Positions 17,012 to 25,255 of a DNA stretch of 64,000 nucleotides are shown piece after piece. The number at the start of each line of letters is the position of its first letter. Position 1 is the stretch's first letter. The stretch is taken from the NCBI GenBank assembly GCA_934693165.1, contig CAKUUX010000009.1:1-64000 (forward strand). The letters are read 5' to 3'. This DNA comes from an uncultured Candidatus Melainabacteria bacterium. Its GTDB lineage: Bacteria; Cyanobacteriota; Vampirovibrionia; Gastranaerophilales; Gastranaerophilaceae. A program made the position numbers and the translations under genes. A model generated the notes under the pieces. It saw only the letters and a program-made list of their open reading frames with translations, was not told the origin of the DNA and did no database searches.

Positions 17012-17884
17012 TTAATACTCTAAGTTAATTTGAGAGAATTGAATAATTTTGTTTTTACCACGTCTTTTAGCATTGTAAAGAGCATGCTCTGCGTATCTGA
17101 TAATAGTGTTAGCATCTTCTTCAACATTTGCTAAGCAAGGATAAGTTGAAATACCACCTGAAATTGTGATTGGGTGTCTTTCTTCTTCACCTGCAGGAAT
17201 GAATTCCATTTTTTCGATATCACGTCTAAATCTTTCTGCAAATAAGAAAGCATTATCTTCAGATGTGTTTGGAAGAATTAAGATAAATTCTTCATCACCA
17301 TATCTTGTTAAAACATCTTCTTTTCTTACCATTTGTTTTAATTTTTCAGCAAGATTTTTTAATAGAACATCGCCCCATTCATAGCCATACATATCGTTAA
17401 CAACTTTAAAGAAGTCGATATCGAATAACAAGCATGACAATGGAGTTTTATAACGTCTTGCACGAGCAATTTCTTGATCTAAACGTTCTTGCAAGTATTT
17501 TCTGTTATGTAAACCTGTTAATTCATCTGTTGTTGAAACTTTGTTGATTTTATCTTTGTATTCTTTGATTTTCAACATTGAACGAACTCTAACTAATAAT
17601 TCATCTTTGTTTACAGGAGATGAAATAAAGTCGTAGCTTTCAGCTCTAACTGTAACGTCTGTAAATACAGGGCCTACAAACAATACAGGAACTTTGAATT
17701 TTGTAACCATTAATTCATCTTTTAAATTTGGTACATCTTCAATAATAATTAAGCTAGGAACTACGCCTTCATAATCTTTTAATGTATCAGCTGCTTCGAT
17801 ACGAACATTAATATCTTCAATACCTTGCAACATTTCCATTAATGTTGATTCGTTTTTTGTTGTATAAATTGCGATATTACTCAT
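17012..17884 (-). CDS. receiver-like plus GGDEF protein (diguanylate cyclase family)
   Basis: The 290 residues have a degenerate receiver-like N-terminal domain (about 1-110, no canonical Asp pocket). A GGDEF domain follows, with TDELTGLHNRKYL, LLFDIDFFKVVND and an RxxD inhibitory site (RKED). The signature is GDEEF rather than GGDEF/GGEEF, with Asp at the second Gly position, so cyclase activity is uncertain. The substrate-binding and metal Asp residues (DID) are kept. It is a single-gene unit. Confidence 0.88.
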   Translation of the reverse strand: MSNIAIYTTKNESTLMEMLQGIEDINVRIEAADTLKDYEGVVPSLIIIEDVPNLKDELMVTKFKVPVLFVGPVFTDVTVRAESYDFISSPVNKDELLVRVRSMLKIKEYKDKINKVSTTDELTGLHNRKYLQERLDQEIARARRYKTPLSCLLFDIDFFKVVNDMYGYEWGDVLLKNLAEKLKQMVRKEDVLTRYGDEEFILILPNTSEDNAFLFAERFRRDIEKMEFIPAGEEERHPITISGGISTYPCLANVEEDANTIIRYAEHALYNAKRRGKNKIIQFSQINLEY

Positions 17885-17961
17885 TTAACTCTCCATCTGT
17901 TATTTAATTGATGTCTTTTTAATTATATATTAATAATATAAAAAACACAATATGTAAACAC

Positions 17962-18573
17962 TTAGTTTGATAGTACAAATACAGCTTCCTCTGCAAATAA
18001 ATTCGGAAGAAGTCTTACTAATTTATCTTTTCTAACTTTTGAGTGATTTAAATATATTGATTTCAATATTTTCATATTGTTATTTTCTGTAAATTCAAAA
18101 AAGTCTTTAATCGTCAAAAGGTGAATGTTTGGAGTATCATACCACTTAAATGGCAACATTTTTGACATTGGCATTTTGCCATTCAAAAGCAAGTACAATC
18201 TAACTCTCCAATATGCAAAATTCGGAAAACTTACTATTGCTTTTTTCCCAACTCTTAACATTTCTTTGATTACAAAATCTGGATGTTCTGTAGCTTGAAC
18301 AGTTCTATTCAAAACTACATAATCATATTCTTTATCCGTAAATTGAACAAGACCTTCGTCAATGTCACCTTGAATAGTACAAACGCCTTTTTCTATAGAA
18401 CTTATGACAGAATCTTGGTTAATTTCAATTCCTTTGCCGTAAACATTCTTTTTGTCTTGAAGCATTTTTAATAGAGTTCCATCACCACAACCCAAATCTA
18501 GGACTTTTGATTTATCATCAACAATATCCGTGATTATAGAGTAATTAAGATGTAAACCTCTATTGTTTTCCAT
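17962..18573 (-). CDS. metW: MetW-like methyltransferase-fold protein
   Basis: The 203 residues begin with the MetW pattern RGLHLNY. The SAM-binding VLDLGCGDG lies at 24-32, followed by NRTVQATEHPDFVIKEMLRVGKKAIVSFPNFAYWRVR and WYDTPNIHLLT, all diagnostic of the MetW family. MetW partners MetX in homoserine acylation, but metX is not here. It overlaps the end of the yihY-like gene by 14 nt in a nrnA-yihY-metW operon. Confidence 0.9.
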   Translation of the reverse strand: MENNRGLHLNYSIITDIVDDKSKVLDLGCGDGTLLKMLQDKKNVYGKGIEINQDSVISSIEKGVCTIQGDIDEGLVQFTDKEYDYVVLNRTVQATEHPDFVIKEMLRVGKKAIVSFPNFAYWRVRLYLLLNGKMPMSKMLPFKWYDTPNIHLLTIKDFFEFTENNNMKILKSIYLNHSKVRKDKLVRLLPNLFAEEAVFVLSN

Positions 18574-19417
18574 TAGTTTTTATTTCCAATCTATTGTAAA
18601 CTTCTGAATTTATAGCTGCACCTATTAAAATAAGAATTGAAGTATAATATAGCCAAACCATTAAAACTGCAAAAGCCCCAATTGTACCGTAAACAAAGTT
18701 GTATGTATGCAAGCTATTAACATAAATTGCAAAACAGCCAGAACCTATCAACCAAGAAATACAAAAGAAAAATGTCCCTGGAACAGTACTTTTTAATTTC
18801 AATATTTCTGAACCTTTTAAATCTGGTAGTAACAAATATTGTAAAAATCCCATTATATATAAAGCAATAAAAGCGATTGGCCAACGTAAAACCATCCACA
18901 TTGAGGCAAATTCTTGAGCCAAGCCTAAATATGTTACGCAGAAATTGATAATGATTTTACCAAAGATAATCAAGTTTATTGTCAAAAATAAAACTGCAGT
19001 ATTTACACATACCATTAAAAATGCAACAGCTCTTGTATATAAAAATGAACGTGTTTCACCAATTTTATAAGCTCTATTCAAACCTTTTGCCAAAATCGCA
19101 ATCATATTTGTTGTTAAAAAACAAGTAATTACAAAACCTAAAGCTGCCCAATAGCCACCTTTGTCATAGAAAATAACTTCTTTTAATACAGTTTGAACCA
19201 AATTCATTGAATCCCCTGGCATTATTTGCGACATAAATGAAAAAATTGGGTGCATAAATTCATGTTTGCCAGCCCATCCAAAAATACCTGTCAAAAATAG
19301 GATTAGTGGAAAAATTCCTAAGCAAAACATGTAACTCATTTCCGACGCCATGCCAAAAAAATCGTTATCAACAATAGATTTTATTAATCTTTTTAAATAT
19401 ACAATAATCCTTTTCAT
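18560..19417 (-). CDS. YihY/BrkB-family inner-membrane protein
   Basis: The 285-residue protein has about six membrane segments. The family pattern is visible: DFFGMASEMSYMFCLGIFP near the start, LAKGLNRAYKIGETRSF in the middle, and YGTIGAFAVLMVWLYYTSILILIGAAINSEVY near the end. Its biochemical function is unknown; the old ribonuclease BN name is incorrect for this family. The start overlaps the nrnA stop (TAATG). Confidence 0.92.
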   Translation of the reverse strand: MKRIIVYLKRLIKSIVDNDFFGMASEMSYMFCLGIFPLILFLTGIFGWAGKHEFMHPIFSFMSQIMPGDSMNLVQTVLKEVIFYDKGGYWAALGFVITCFLTTNMIAILAKGLNRAYKIGETRSFLYTRAVAFLMVCVNTAVLFLTINLIIFGKIIINFCVTYLGLAQEFASMWMVLRWPIAFIALYIMGFLQYLLLPDLKGSEILKLKSTVPGTFFFCISWLIGSGCFAIYVNSLHTYNFVYGTIGAFAVLMVWLYYTSILILIGAAINSEVYNRLEIKTNGKQ

Positions 19418-20382
19418 TAAAATTCCTGTTTATGAATTTGGTTAATAATTTTTTTAACAACATCTTCTGCAGAAGCCTTTATTGTACATCCTGCAGCGAA
19501 TTTGTGACCACCACCATTGAACGCTTCACAAACTCTAGCAATATCAATGTGTTTGCTTCTCATTGAAGCTTTAAAAACTTTATCGCCAATTTCTTTCAAC
19601 ACAAAAGATACTTCTGTAGTATTTATAGAACGTAAAGTTTCTGCAATACCATCGGTGTAATCGCCTTTTGCATTAAATTTATCCAAGTCTTTTTTATAAA
19701 CAATCAAATATGCAATCTTGTCATCATCCATAAATTGAGCTTTATTCACGCAATAATTTTGGAACAAAACAAGACCTTTTGATTTATTTTCATAACATTT
19801 TTTATAAACATCAACTGGTTTAACACCCATTTCTATCAAATCAGCAGCAACTCTTAAAGACTCAGCTGAAGTATTATCAAATCTAAATGCGCCAGTATCA
19901 GTCAAGATAGATGTGTATAAACTTAACGCAACCTTTTCGTTAAATCTCCAATTTAATTCTTTTGCAAATTCATAAATAACTTCACCTGCAGAGCTTGCAT
20001 CACCTCTTACAAGGGCAAAATCACCATAATTGTTATTTGTTTTGTGGTGATCTAAATTGATTGTAAATTTAGCTTTATCAAAAAGAATTTGAGCATCCAT
20101 TAATCTATCTAAAGCTGCCAAATCAACAGCAATAACTAAATCATACACCATTGATTTATCAACATCATCTAAAGTTTTTATTTCCCTAATATGTGGAAGA
20201 TACTGATATACAGATGGGATATGAGATAAAGCCAACATAGTAGACTTTTTCTTATAATTTTCAAGCAACAACTCACACATTGCAGTCATTGAACCCAAAG
20301 CATCGCCATCTGGATTAATATGTGTTACAATTAGTATATTCTTTGATTTGTTTATAATATCATTCAAGTCAGTTAAATTCAT
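19417..20382 (-). CDS. nrnA: DHH-family oligoribonuclease / pAp phosphatase
   Basis: NrnA-type enzymes degrade nanoRNA and dephosphorylate 3'-phosphoadenosine 5'-phosphate. The 321-residue product has the DHH domain (THINPDGDALGS, AVDLAALDRL, LDHHKTN) and a C-terminal DHHA1 domain with FNGGGHKFAAGC. The ATG at 20382 is preferred over one at 20445, because the longer form would run into the divergent gene that starts at 20424 and would add a non-family extension. Confidence 0.9.
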   Translation of the reverse strand: MNLTDLNDIINKSKNILIVTHINPDGDALGSMTAMCELLLENYKKKSTMLALSHIPSVYQYLPHIREIKTLDDVDKSMVYDLVIAVDLAALDRLMDAQILFDKAKFTINLDHHKTNNNYGDFALVRGDASSAGEVIYEFAKELNWRFNEKVALSLYTSILTDTGAFRFDNTSAESLRVAADLIEMGVKPVDVYKKCYENKSKGLVLFQNYCVNKAQFMDDDKIAYLIVYKKDLDKFNAKGDYTDGIAETLRSINTTEVSFVLKEIGDKVFKASMRSKHIDIARVCEAFNGGGHKFAAGCTIKASAEDVVKKIINQIHKQEF

Positions 20383-20423
20383 AGATATTATTTTACCACG
20401 AATAAAAAAGTAGAAAGATTTAT

Positions 20424-20843
20424 ATGAAAAAAATTTTATATTCAAACTTTGAAGGAATAAACGACATATTAGGCGACATGCTTAATACGGATTCAAAACC
20501 TACTAAAAAATATAAAAAGAAAAGCAATGATTTAGATTTTCAAGATTTGAATAACACAACAAAAAATTTAATAAAAAAAGCAATCAATAGAAAAACTCTC
20601 TACAAATTTTGGAACAAAGCCGTTGGTGAAAAATTTGGAAAAATGTCTTTTCCTTACGGCATGGCACCAAATTATACAATGATTATCGCTTGTAAAAACG
20701 CAATTGTTGCCCAAGAATTAATTTTAAAAAAACTAGATATATTAGAAAATCTTCAACCCTATGTAAAATCATTAAATATGACCGTTAAAGATTTAAAATT
20801 TGACCCTAAAAAATGGGATAATGAGTATATTTTAGAAAAATAA
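20424..20843 (+). CDS. DUF721 (DciA-like) protein
   Basis: The 139-residue basic protein has the DUF721 pattern around residues 55-130: FWNKAVGEKFGK...LIIACKNAIVAQELILKKLDILENL. Relatives (DciA) load replicative helicase in bacteria lacking DnaC/DnaI, which is suggested but not shown here. It is a single gene, divergent from nrnA, ending at a bidirectional terminator. Confidence 0.78.
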   Translation: MKKILYSNFEGINDILGDMLNTDSKPTKKYKKKSNDLDFQDLNNTTKNLIKKAINRKTLYKFWNKAVGEKFGKMSFPYGMAPNYTMIIACKNAIVAQELILKKLDILENLQPYVKSLNMTVKDLKFDPKKWDNEYILEK

Positions 20844-20851
20844 ATATATAC

Positions 20852-20889
20852 AAAAATAGAGGCTAAGCCAAAGGCTTCGCCTCTATTTT
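20852..20889. terminator. GGCTAAGCC/GGCTTCGCC bidirectional terminator
   Basis: AAAATAGAGGC(T)AAGCC pairs with GGCTTCGCCTCTATTTT, with one mismatch. It lies between the converging DUF721 and BI-1 genes. Confidence 0.85.
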
Positions 20890-20898
20890 CATTTGAAT

Positions 20899-20922
20899 CT
20901 CGGTTTTATAAAACCGACCTAA
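20899..20922 (-). repeat. REP-like palindrome R2
   Basis: TCGGTTTTATAAAACCGA is a perfect palindrome. Minus-strand reading TTAG-GTCGG...CCGA matches the foot and orientation of the other REP-like copies. Confidence 0.55.
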
Positions 20923-20928
20923 ATTTTA

Positions 20929-21660
20929 TTATCTATCTCTCAATTTAGCTAACAAATTCAAGATTTCAATGTATAACCAAACAAGAGTTACCATTAAACC
21001 AAAAGCTCCATACCATTCAAAGCTTTTATCCATTCTATTTTCGTTTGCTCTTTCGATAAAATCAAAATCTAAAATCAAATTTAATGCAGCAATAGCAACA
21101 ACTACTAAGCTAAAGCCAATACCAATTGAGCTTGATGTAAAGATAAATGGAATACTTTTACCAAAGAACGTGCCAATTAGTTGTACTAAATAAATGCCAG
21201 CAATTGAGAATGTTGAAATTAAAAGAACGCTTCTAAATTTTTCTGTAGCTCTAATTAATTTCATTTGATATAAAACAAGCATTACACCAAAAGCCATAAA
21301 TGTTGATGCAACAGCTTGAATTGCAATTCCTGGAAACTGAGTTTCAATATATGCTGTTGTACCACCTAAAATTAAACCTTCGCCAATAGCATAAATTGGT
21401 GCAGCAATACTAATTGCTTTTCTGCTAAATAAACACACTAAAAATGCAATTATACTAACTGCAAAACCTGCCATTGTAAGCATTGCAACTTGGTCAGTAT
21501 AACCTTGGAAGTAAGCTCTCCAAATATAAAAACTAGACATTAACAAGCAAATTAATAAAAACCCTGTCTTATTAATAACACCTTGAATTGTCATAGGAAC
21601 GCCTGTATAAGTAGAAGTATCACTTTTTATAGCGTTTTCTGTAAACATTGGATTTGACAT
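20929..21660 (-). CDS. Bax inhibitor-1 / YccA-family membrane protein
   Basis: The 243 residues contain seven predicted membrane helices after a polar N-terminus of about 30 residues (TENAIKSDTSTYTGVPMTIQGVINKTG). The C-terminal helix includes the family DFDFIE/WYGAFGLMVTLVWLYIEIL region. Members conduct Ca2+ or affect membrane protein turnover; the role here is unknown. It is monocistronic. Confidence 0.9.
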   Translation of the reverse strand: MSNPMFTENAIKSDTSTYTGVPMTIQGVINKTGFLLICLLMSSFYIWRAYFQGYTDQVAMLTMAGFAVSIIAFLVCLFSRKAISIAAPIYAIGEGLILGGTTAYIETQFPGIAIQAVASTFMAFGVMLVLYQMKLIRATEKFRSVLLISTFSIAGIYLVQLIGTFFGKSIPFIFTSSSIGIGFSLVVVAIAALNLILDFDFIERANENRMDKSFEWYGAFGLMVTLVWLYIEILNLLAKLRDR

Positions 21661-21766
21661 AAATATCTCCTTTTTAAATTAATCTCTCTTTGTTGATATT
21701 TAACATTATATCGTAATATTTTTCTTTTTGAAAGAAATTAACTTTTTTTTAATGTAAAATATTTCT

Positions 21767-23581
21767 ATGATATACGAAACATTCAAAACATTTATAAAAA
21801 ACTACGGAAAAGGAAAAGTTGGAAATATTTACTTTTTCGTATTCTTGTCAATAATTGCAGGGTGCATGGAATTTATAGGTATTGCACTTATTTATCCTTT
21901 TATTTTGATGATTATAAACCCTGATTTAGTTACTAACAATAATCTTTATCAATCGGTAACAAGATATTTGCCAATAGATAATGTTTCTGTTAACACTTTT
22001 CTTATTGGTTTTAGCGCAATTTTAATTTTTGTTATCAAAAATATTTATATGATGGGTACAATTTATTTTCAAAATAAATTTATTGTTGGATGGAAAAATG
22101 ATTTGACTGCAAAATTTATGAAATATTATCTATATGCATCTTACAAAGATAATATGCAAACTCCTGCATCAGAAAAAATTTATAACCTTACAATTCTTAT
22201 CGGACAAGTTCTTGATGGATATGTTTTAAGAACTTTAAACATTATTATTAACGTTATAGTTATTTCAATAATTTTATTATTGCTTTTAATCAAATTACCT
22301 TTAACAGCAATAATTACAACATTATTTTTGTATGCAATGATGAAAATTCAAAACAGATTTTTCAAAAATAAAACAAATGAAATTTCAGCAGAACTAGCAA
22401 GAACATCCGTTGACAACAATAATAGCATTATGGAATGTATCAAAAATTTTAAAGAAGTTAAGATTTTAGGTATTGAAGATTATTTTTACAATAGATTTAG
22501 AATAAATCAAGCGAAATATAATCAAACAATGCTTAAAAACAATTATTATACCTTAATTCCACCATACATTATTGAAACCTTGATTGTAATAACATTCATA
22601 TTGTTTGCTTTTATAATAACAGTTCAAAACCTAGCAGACACAACAAAAATTCTAGCATCTTATGGTTTGGTTGTAATGGCAATATTTAGAATTGCACCAC
22701 CATTAAATAGAATTCAAAGTGCTTTTAACCAAATAAATGCTACAAAAAGATTAATGGATAAATTGAACGAATATGCCACTTTGTACAAATTTGATGATAA
22801 GGATTTACCTGAATTAGAGGCACAATTACCTCCTTTAAAATTCAAAGACAGCTTAAAACTTGAAGGAATAAATTTTCAATACAAAGAAAATAAACCTGTA
22901 ATTAAGAATGTTAATTTAGAGATTAAAGCAGGTGAATTTGTAGGTATTATTGGGGATTCTGGAGCAGGGAAAACGACTCTAGCAGAAATAATAATGGGCT
23001 TACTTCCTGTTGATTACGGTAATATAACCTTAGATGACATATTTATAAACCAACGAAACTTTTTCTCTTTGAGAAAAATTATCGGATACGTTCCACAAAA
23101 CATAAATTTAGTAGACGGTTCATTTGCAAGCAATGTAGCATGGGGTATTGACCCTATGGATATTGATTATAGACTTGTTGAACTTGCATTAAAAAGAGCG
23201 CAGTTGTGGGATTATGTCGAAACTTTTAAAGAAAAGGCAGATGCTAAAGTTATAATTGGTTCTAATGGATTATCACAGGGTCAAAAACAAAGATTAGCAA
23301 TTGCAAGAGCATTGTATAGAAACCCTGAAATATTAATTTTTGATGAAGCGACATCAGCTTTGGATGTAAAAACAGAGAACGAAATCACAGAAATGTTAAA
23401 AGAGTTTAAGGGCAAAAAGACAATAATTGCTATTGCACATAGACTTTCCACATTGAAAATTTGCGATAGAATCGTGTACCTAAAAAACGGTGAAATCGTT
23501 GATACAGGTACATTTAAGGAATTGAGTTCATTGTATAAAGAAATAGATACATTGATAAAAATGAGTAATATAAAAAATTAA
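21767..23581 (+). CDS. ABC exporter, fused permease and ATPase
   Basis: The 604-residue half-transporter has six membrane helices in the first 320 residues and a C-terminal ATPase. Walker A is GDSGAGKTT near 395, the Q-loop is VPQN, the signature is LSQGQKQR near 500, Walker B is ILIFDEATSALD, and the H-loop is AHRLST. The layout resembles flippases of the PglK/MsbA type that move lipid-linked saccharides. No glycan genes are adjacent except the TPR-GT9 gene 1.7 kb further on, so the substrate is open. It lacks an obvious SD. Confidence 0.93.
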   Translation: MIYETFKTFIKNYGKGKVGNIYFFVFLSIIAGCMEFIGIALIYPFILMIINPDLVTNNNLYQSVTRYLPIDNVSVNTFLIGFSAILIFVIKNIYMMGTIYFQNKFIVGWKNDLTAKFMKYYLYASYKDNMQTPASEKIYNLTILIGQVLDGYVLRTLNIIINVIVISIILLLLLIKLPLTAIITTLFLYAMMKIQNRFFKNKTNEISAELARTSVDNNNSIMECIKNFKEVKILGIEDYFYNRFRINQAKYNQTMLKNNYYTLIPPYIIETLIVITFILFAFIITVQNLADTTKILASYGLVVMAIFRIAPPLNRIQSAFNQINATKRLMDKLNEYATLYKFDDKDLPELEAQLPPLKFKDSLKLEGINFQYKENKPVIKNVNLEIKAGEFVGIIGDSGAGKTTLAEIIMGLLPVDYGNITLDDIFINQRNFFSLRKIIGYVPQNINLVDGSFASNVAWGIDPMDIDYRLVELALKRAQLWDYVETFKEKADAKVIIGSNGLSQGQKQRLAIARALYRNPEILIFDEATSALDVKTENEITEMLKEFKGKKTIIAIAHRLSTLKICDRIVYLKNGEIVDTGTFKELSSLYKEIDTLIKMSNIKN

Positions 23582-23585
23582 ACAC

Positions 23586-23614
23586 TTTACAAGAAAAAAA
23601 TTTTTGTATATAAT
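23586..23614 (+). promoter_or_regulatory. Sigma70-type promoter for the leader-tRNA unit
   Basis: TTTACA (23586-23591), 17 nt, TATAAT (23609-23614). The start is predicted near 23621, about 90 nt before the tRNA. Confidence 0.8.
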
Positions 23615-23620
23615 AATTAC

Positions 23621-23710
23621 ACAACCTTTGGAAACAAAGGTGAAGACCAAAAGAGAAGTTCCGAGAATGCTTGATATAAGCCTAATGGAACGGGAAGATT
23701 TAAGAAATAT
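23621..23710 (+). ncRNA. Structured leader upstream of tRNA-Asn
   Basis: Two hairpins follow the promoter. The first is ACCTTTG-GAAA-CAAAGGT (23624-23641), a perfect 7-bp stem with a GNRA tetraloop. The second is GTTCC...GGAAC (23658-23691), with an inner GCTT-GATAT-AAGC stem. No open frame or known RNA family is recognised. It may be a processed tRNA leader or a small RNA that shares the tRNA terminator. Confidence 0.5.
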
Positions 23711-23782
23711 TCCTCAGTAGCTCAATGGCGGAGCAACCGGCTGTTAACCGGTAGGTTGTTGGTTCGAGTCCAACCTGGGGAG
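23711..23782 (+). tRNA. tRNA-Asn (GTT)
   Basis: The cloverleaf is complete. The acceptor is TCCTCAG with CTGGGGA, and the D arm is present. The anticodon arm is CCGGC-TGTTAAC-CGG with anticodon GTT, and the T arm contains GGTTCGAGTCC. The gene is 72 nt and CCA is not encoded. Confidence 0.97.
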
Positions 23783-23794
23783 TATTTTTTTATA

Positions 23795-23831
23795 CAAAAA
23801 AGCAGTAACATTATTGTTACTGCTTTTTTGT
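23795..23831. terminator. Terminator after tRNA-Asn
   Basis: GCAGTAAC (23802-23809) pairs with GTTACTGC (23816-23823), flanked by an A6 tract and a T6 tract. It can act in both directions. Confidence 0.92.
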
Positions 23832-23880
23832 ATTTTATAAATATTTTCTGAGTTGAGACGAGAACCAACGGTGAGAGTCT

Positions 23881-24582
23881 TTACTTCAAACTTTCTCTAT
23901 ACAGCTGATAATTATGCAAATCTCTAAAGTTCCAATTTACATCTTTTTTAACTATTTTTGCAGGATTACCAGCCAAGACAACGTTAGATTCATTAAACTT
24001 TTTAGTTACAACGCTTGCCCAACCAATAATACTATCGTTAGAAATCTTTGTATTTTTACCAATTTTTACATCTTTTCCTATCCAAACATGGTTTCCAATT
24101 TCAATTTTATCACTATAGTTTTTAGGATTTCCGTCTAAGTCTGTAACAGTATGAACATCTGTACACCATATATCTATTCCCCAAGAAATCATACAATCAT
24201 CACCTATTGAGATTGAAGTATCATTATCTTGCAAAAACAATCTTGCACCACAAATAATAATATTATCACCAATATTTATTTTGCAATTATTAGCCTCTCT
24301 TTTAACCCCTGGAGTTAGTGTATCTTCTGGAGGATTACCTATATTTATTGTTAATCCTGTTAGACCGATTGTATCATTAACAGGATAGAAAATTTTTCCT
24401 AAATTAATTTCATTATTATTTCCAAATACAGCAATTAACAAACCTTTTAAATTATCAAAAGCTTCTTCTGAATCCATTTTTAATTTAACAACATTGTTGT
24501 CACCAACTAAAGAAATAAAACTACAGCCTTTCTTTTCTATTTCTGTACCGTTTTTAAGTTTTAAAATAATTTTATTTGACAT
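23881..24582 (-). CDS. left-handed beta-helix (hexapeptide) acyltransferase
   Basis: The 233 residues show imperfect hexapeptide repeats from about residue 40. The acyltransferase core includes IWCTDVHTVTD (catalytic-type His), IEIGNHVWIGKDVKIGKNTKI and WASVVTKKF...VLAGNPAKIVKKDV. Such enzymes acetylate sugars or antibiotics from acetyl-CoA. The neighbourhood (ABC exporter, TPR-GT9) suggests surface glycan modification, by inference only. SD GGAG precedes the ATG. Confidence 0.88.
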   Translation of the reverse strand: MSNKIILKLKNGTEIEKKGCSFISLVGDNNVVKLKMDSEEAFDNLKGLLIAVFGNNNEINLGKIFYPVNDTIGLTGLTINIGNPPEDTLTPGVKREANNCKINIGDNIIICGARLFLQDNDTSISIGDDCMISWGIDIWCTDVHTVTDLDGNPKNYSDKIEIGNHVWIGKDVKIGKNTKISNDSIIGWASVVTKKFNESNVVLAGNPAKIVKKDVNWNFRDLHNYQLYRESLK

Positions 24583-24620
24583 AATTTAGCTCCTTAAATA
24601 TTGCATTTTAAATTATAAAT

Positions 24621-24643
24621 CTTGAGAGTAACTCTCAGTCAAG
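24621..24643. repeat. Imperfect palindrome upstream of the transposase
   Basis: CTTGAGAGT pairs with ACTCTCAGTCAAG, with a small bulge. It lies 60 nt before the transposase start and could be an end structure of the kind recognised by Y1/IS200-type enzymes. Confidence 0.4.
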
Positions 24644-24701
24644 TAAAAATTTAGGTTTTTTGTAGTATGACAAAATTAAAAAAATCTTTTAAACTATATC
24701 C

Positions 24702-25235
24702 ATGATTTGTCGACGTGCTATAAACAAAAAGGATTATATCCATATAATCATGCTTGCTTACAATCGTGAACCGATTTTTGTTGAAAACATTGGTTCGCTG
24801 AAAGAAGCTTTCAAAAACACGTCTGAACATTATGAATTTGAAATAACAGCACTTTGTATTTTGCCAAATCATATTCACATGATTATCAGTCCAAACGATA
24901 TGAAAGATTGTCCAAAGATTGTGAAAGCGATACAGTATTATTTCACAAAAGAATATGACGACGGCGAGGAAGAAGTTGCAAGTTATGGATATCCACACAA
25001 AAAAGAAAAACTTGTTTTCCAAAAAAGACATTACGAACATACTCTTGTTGGGGAAGATGAACTAAATAGACATATAGATTATATTCACTACAACCCTGTT
25101 AAACACGAACTTGTGGCAAACGTAAAGGATTGGGAATATTCATCTTTCAACAAATTTGTAAAAAAAGGTTTTTATCCAGAAGATTGGGGAACAGAAGAAG
25201 ATATTGAAAGCATTTCAGATTTAAATTTTGAATAA
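24702..25235 (+). CDS. REP-associated tyrosine transposase (RAYT, Y1/IS200-like)
   Basis: The 177-residue protein starts with the RAYT-type ICRRA segment. The HUH motif is PNHIHMI (H57, H59), and the C-terminal RHIDYIHYNPVKHELV block holds the catalytic Tyr. RAYTs are single-copy chromosomal relatives of IS200 transposases that act on REP palindromes, and REP-like palindromes occur in this window. Its ATG overlaps the stop of a 12-codon frame (24667-24705) as ATGA. It is followed after 20 nt by a TPR-GT9 gene. Confidence 0.9.
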   Translation: MICRRAINKKDYIHIIMLAYNREPIFVENIGSLKEAFKNTSEHYEFEITALCILPNHIHMIISPNDMKDCPKIVKAIQYYFTKEYDDGEEEVASYGYPHKKEKLVFQKRHYEHTLVGEDELNRHIDYIHYNPVKHELVANVKDWEYSSFNKFVKKGFYPEDWGTEEDIESISDLNFE

Positions 25236-25255
25236 TTTGCACTGAATTAATTGTT

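Noticed and set aside
24667..25235. Complete insertion sequence
   Set aside because: Only a RAYT-type gene with one imperfect upstream palindrome is seen; no matching right end or target duplication was found, so no element boundary is given.
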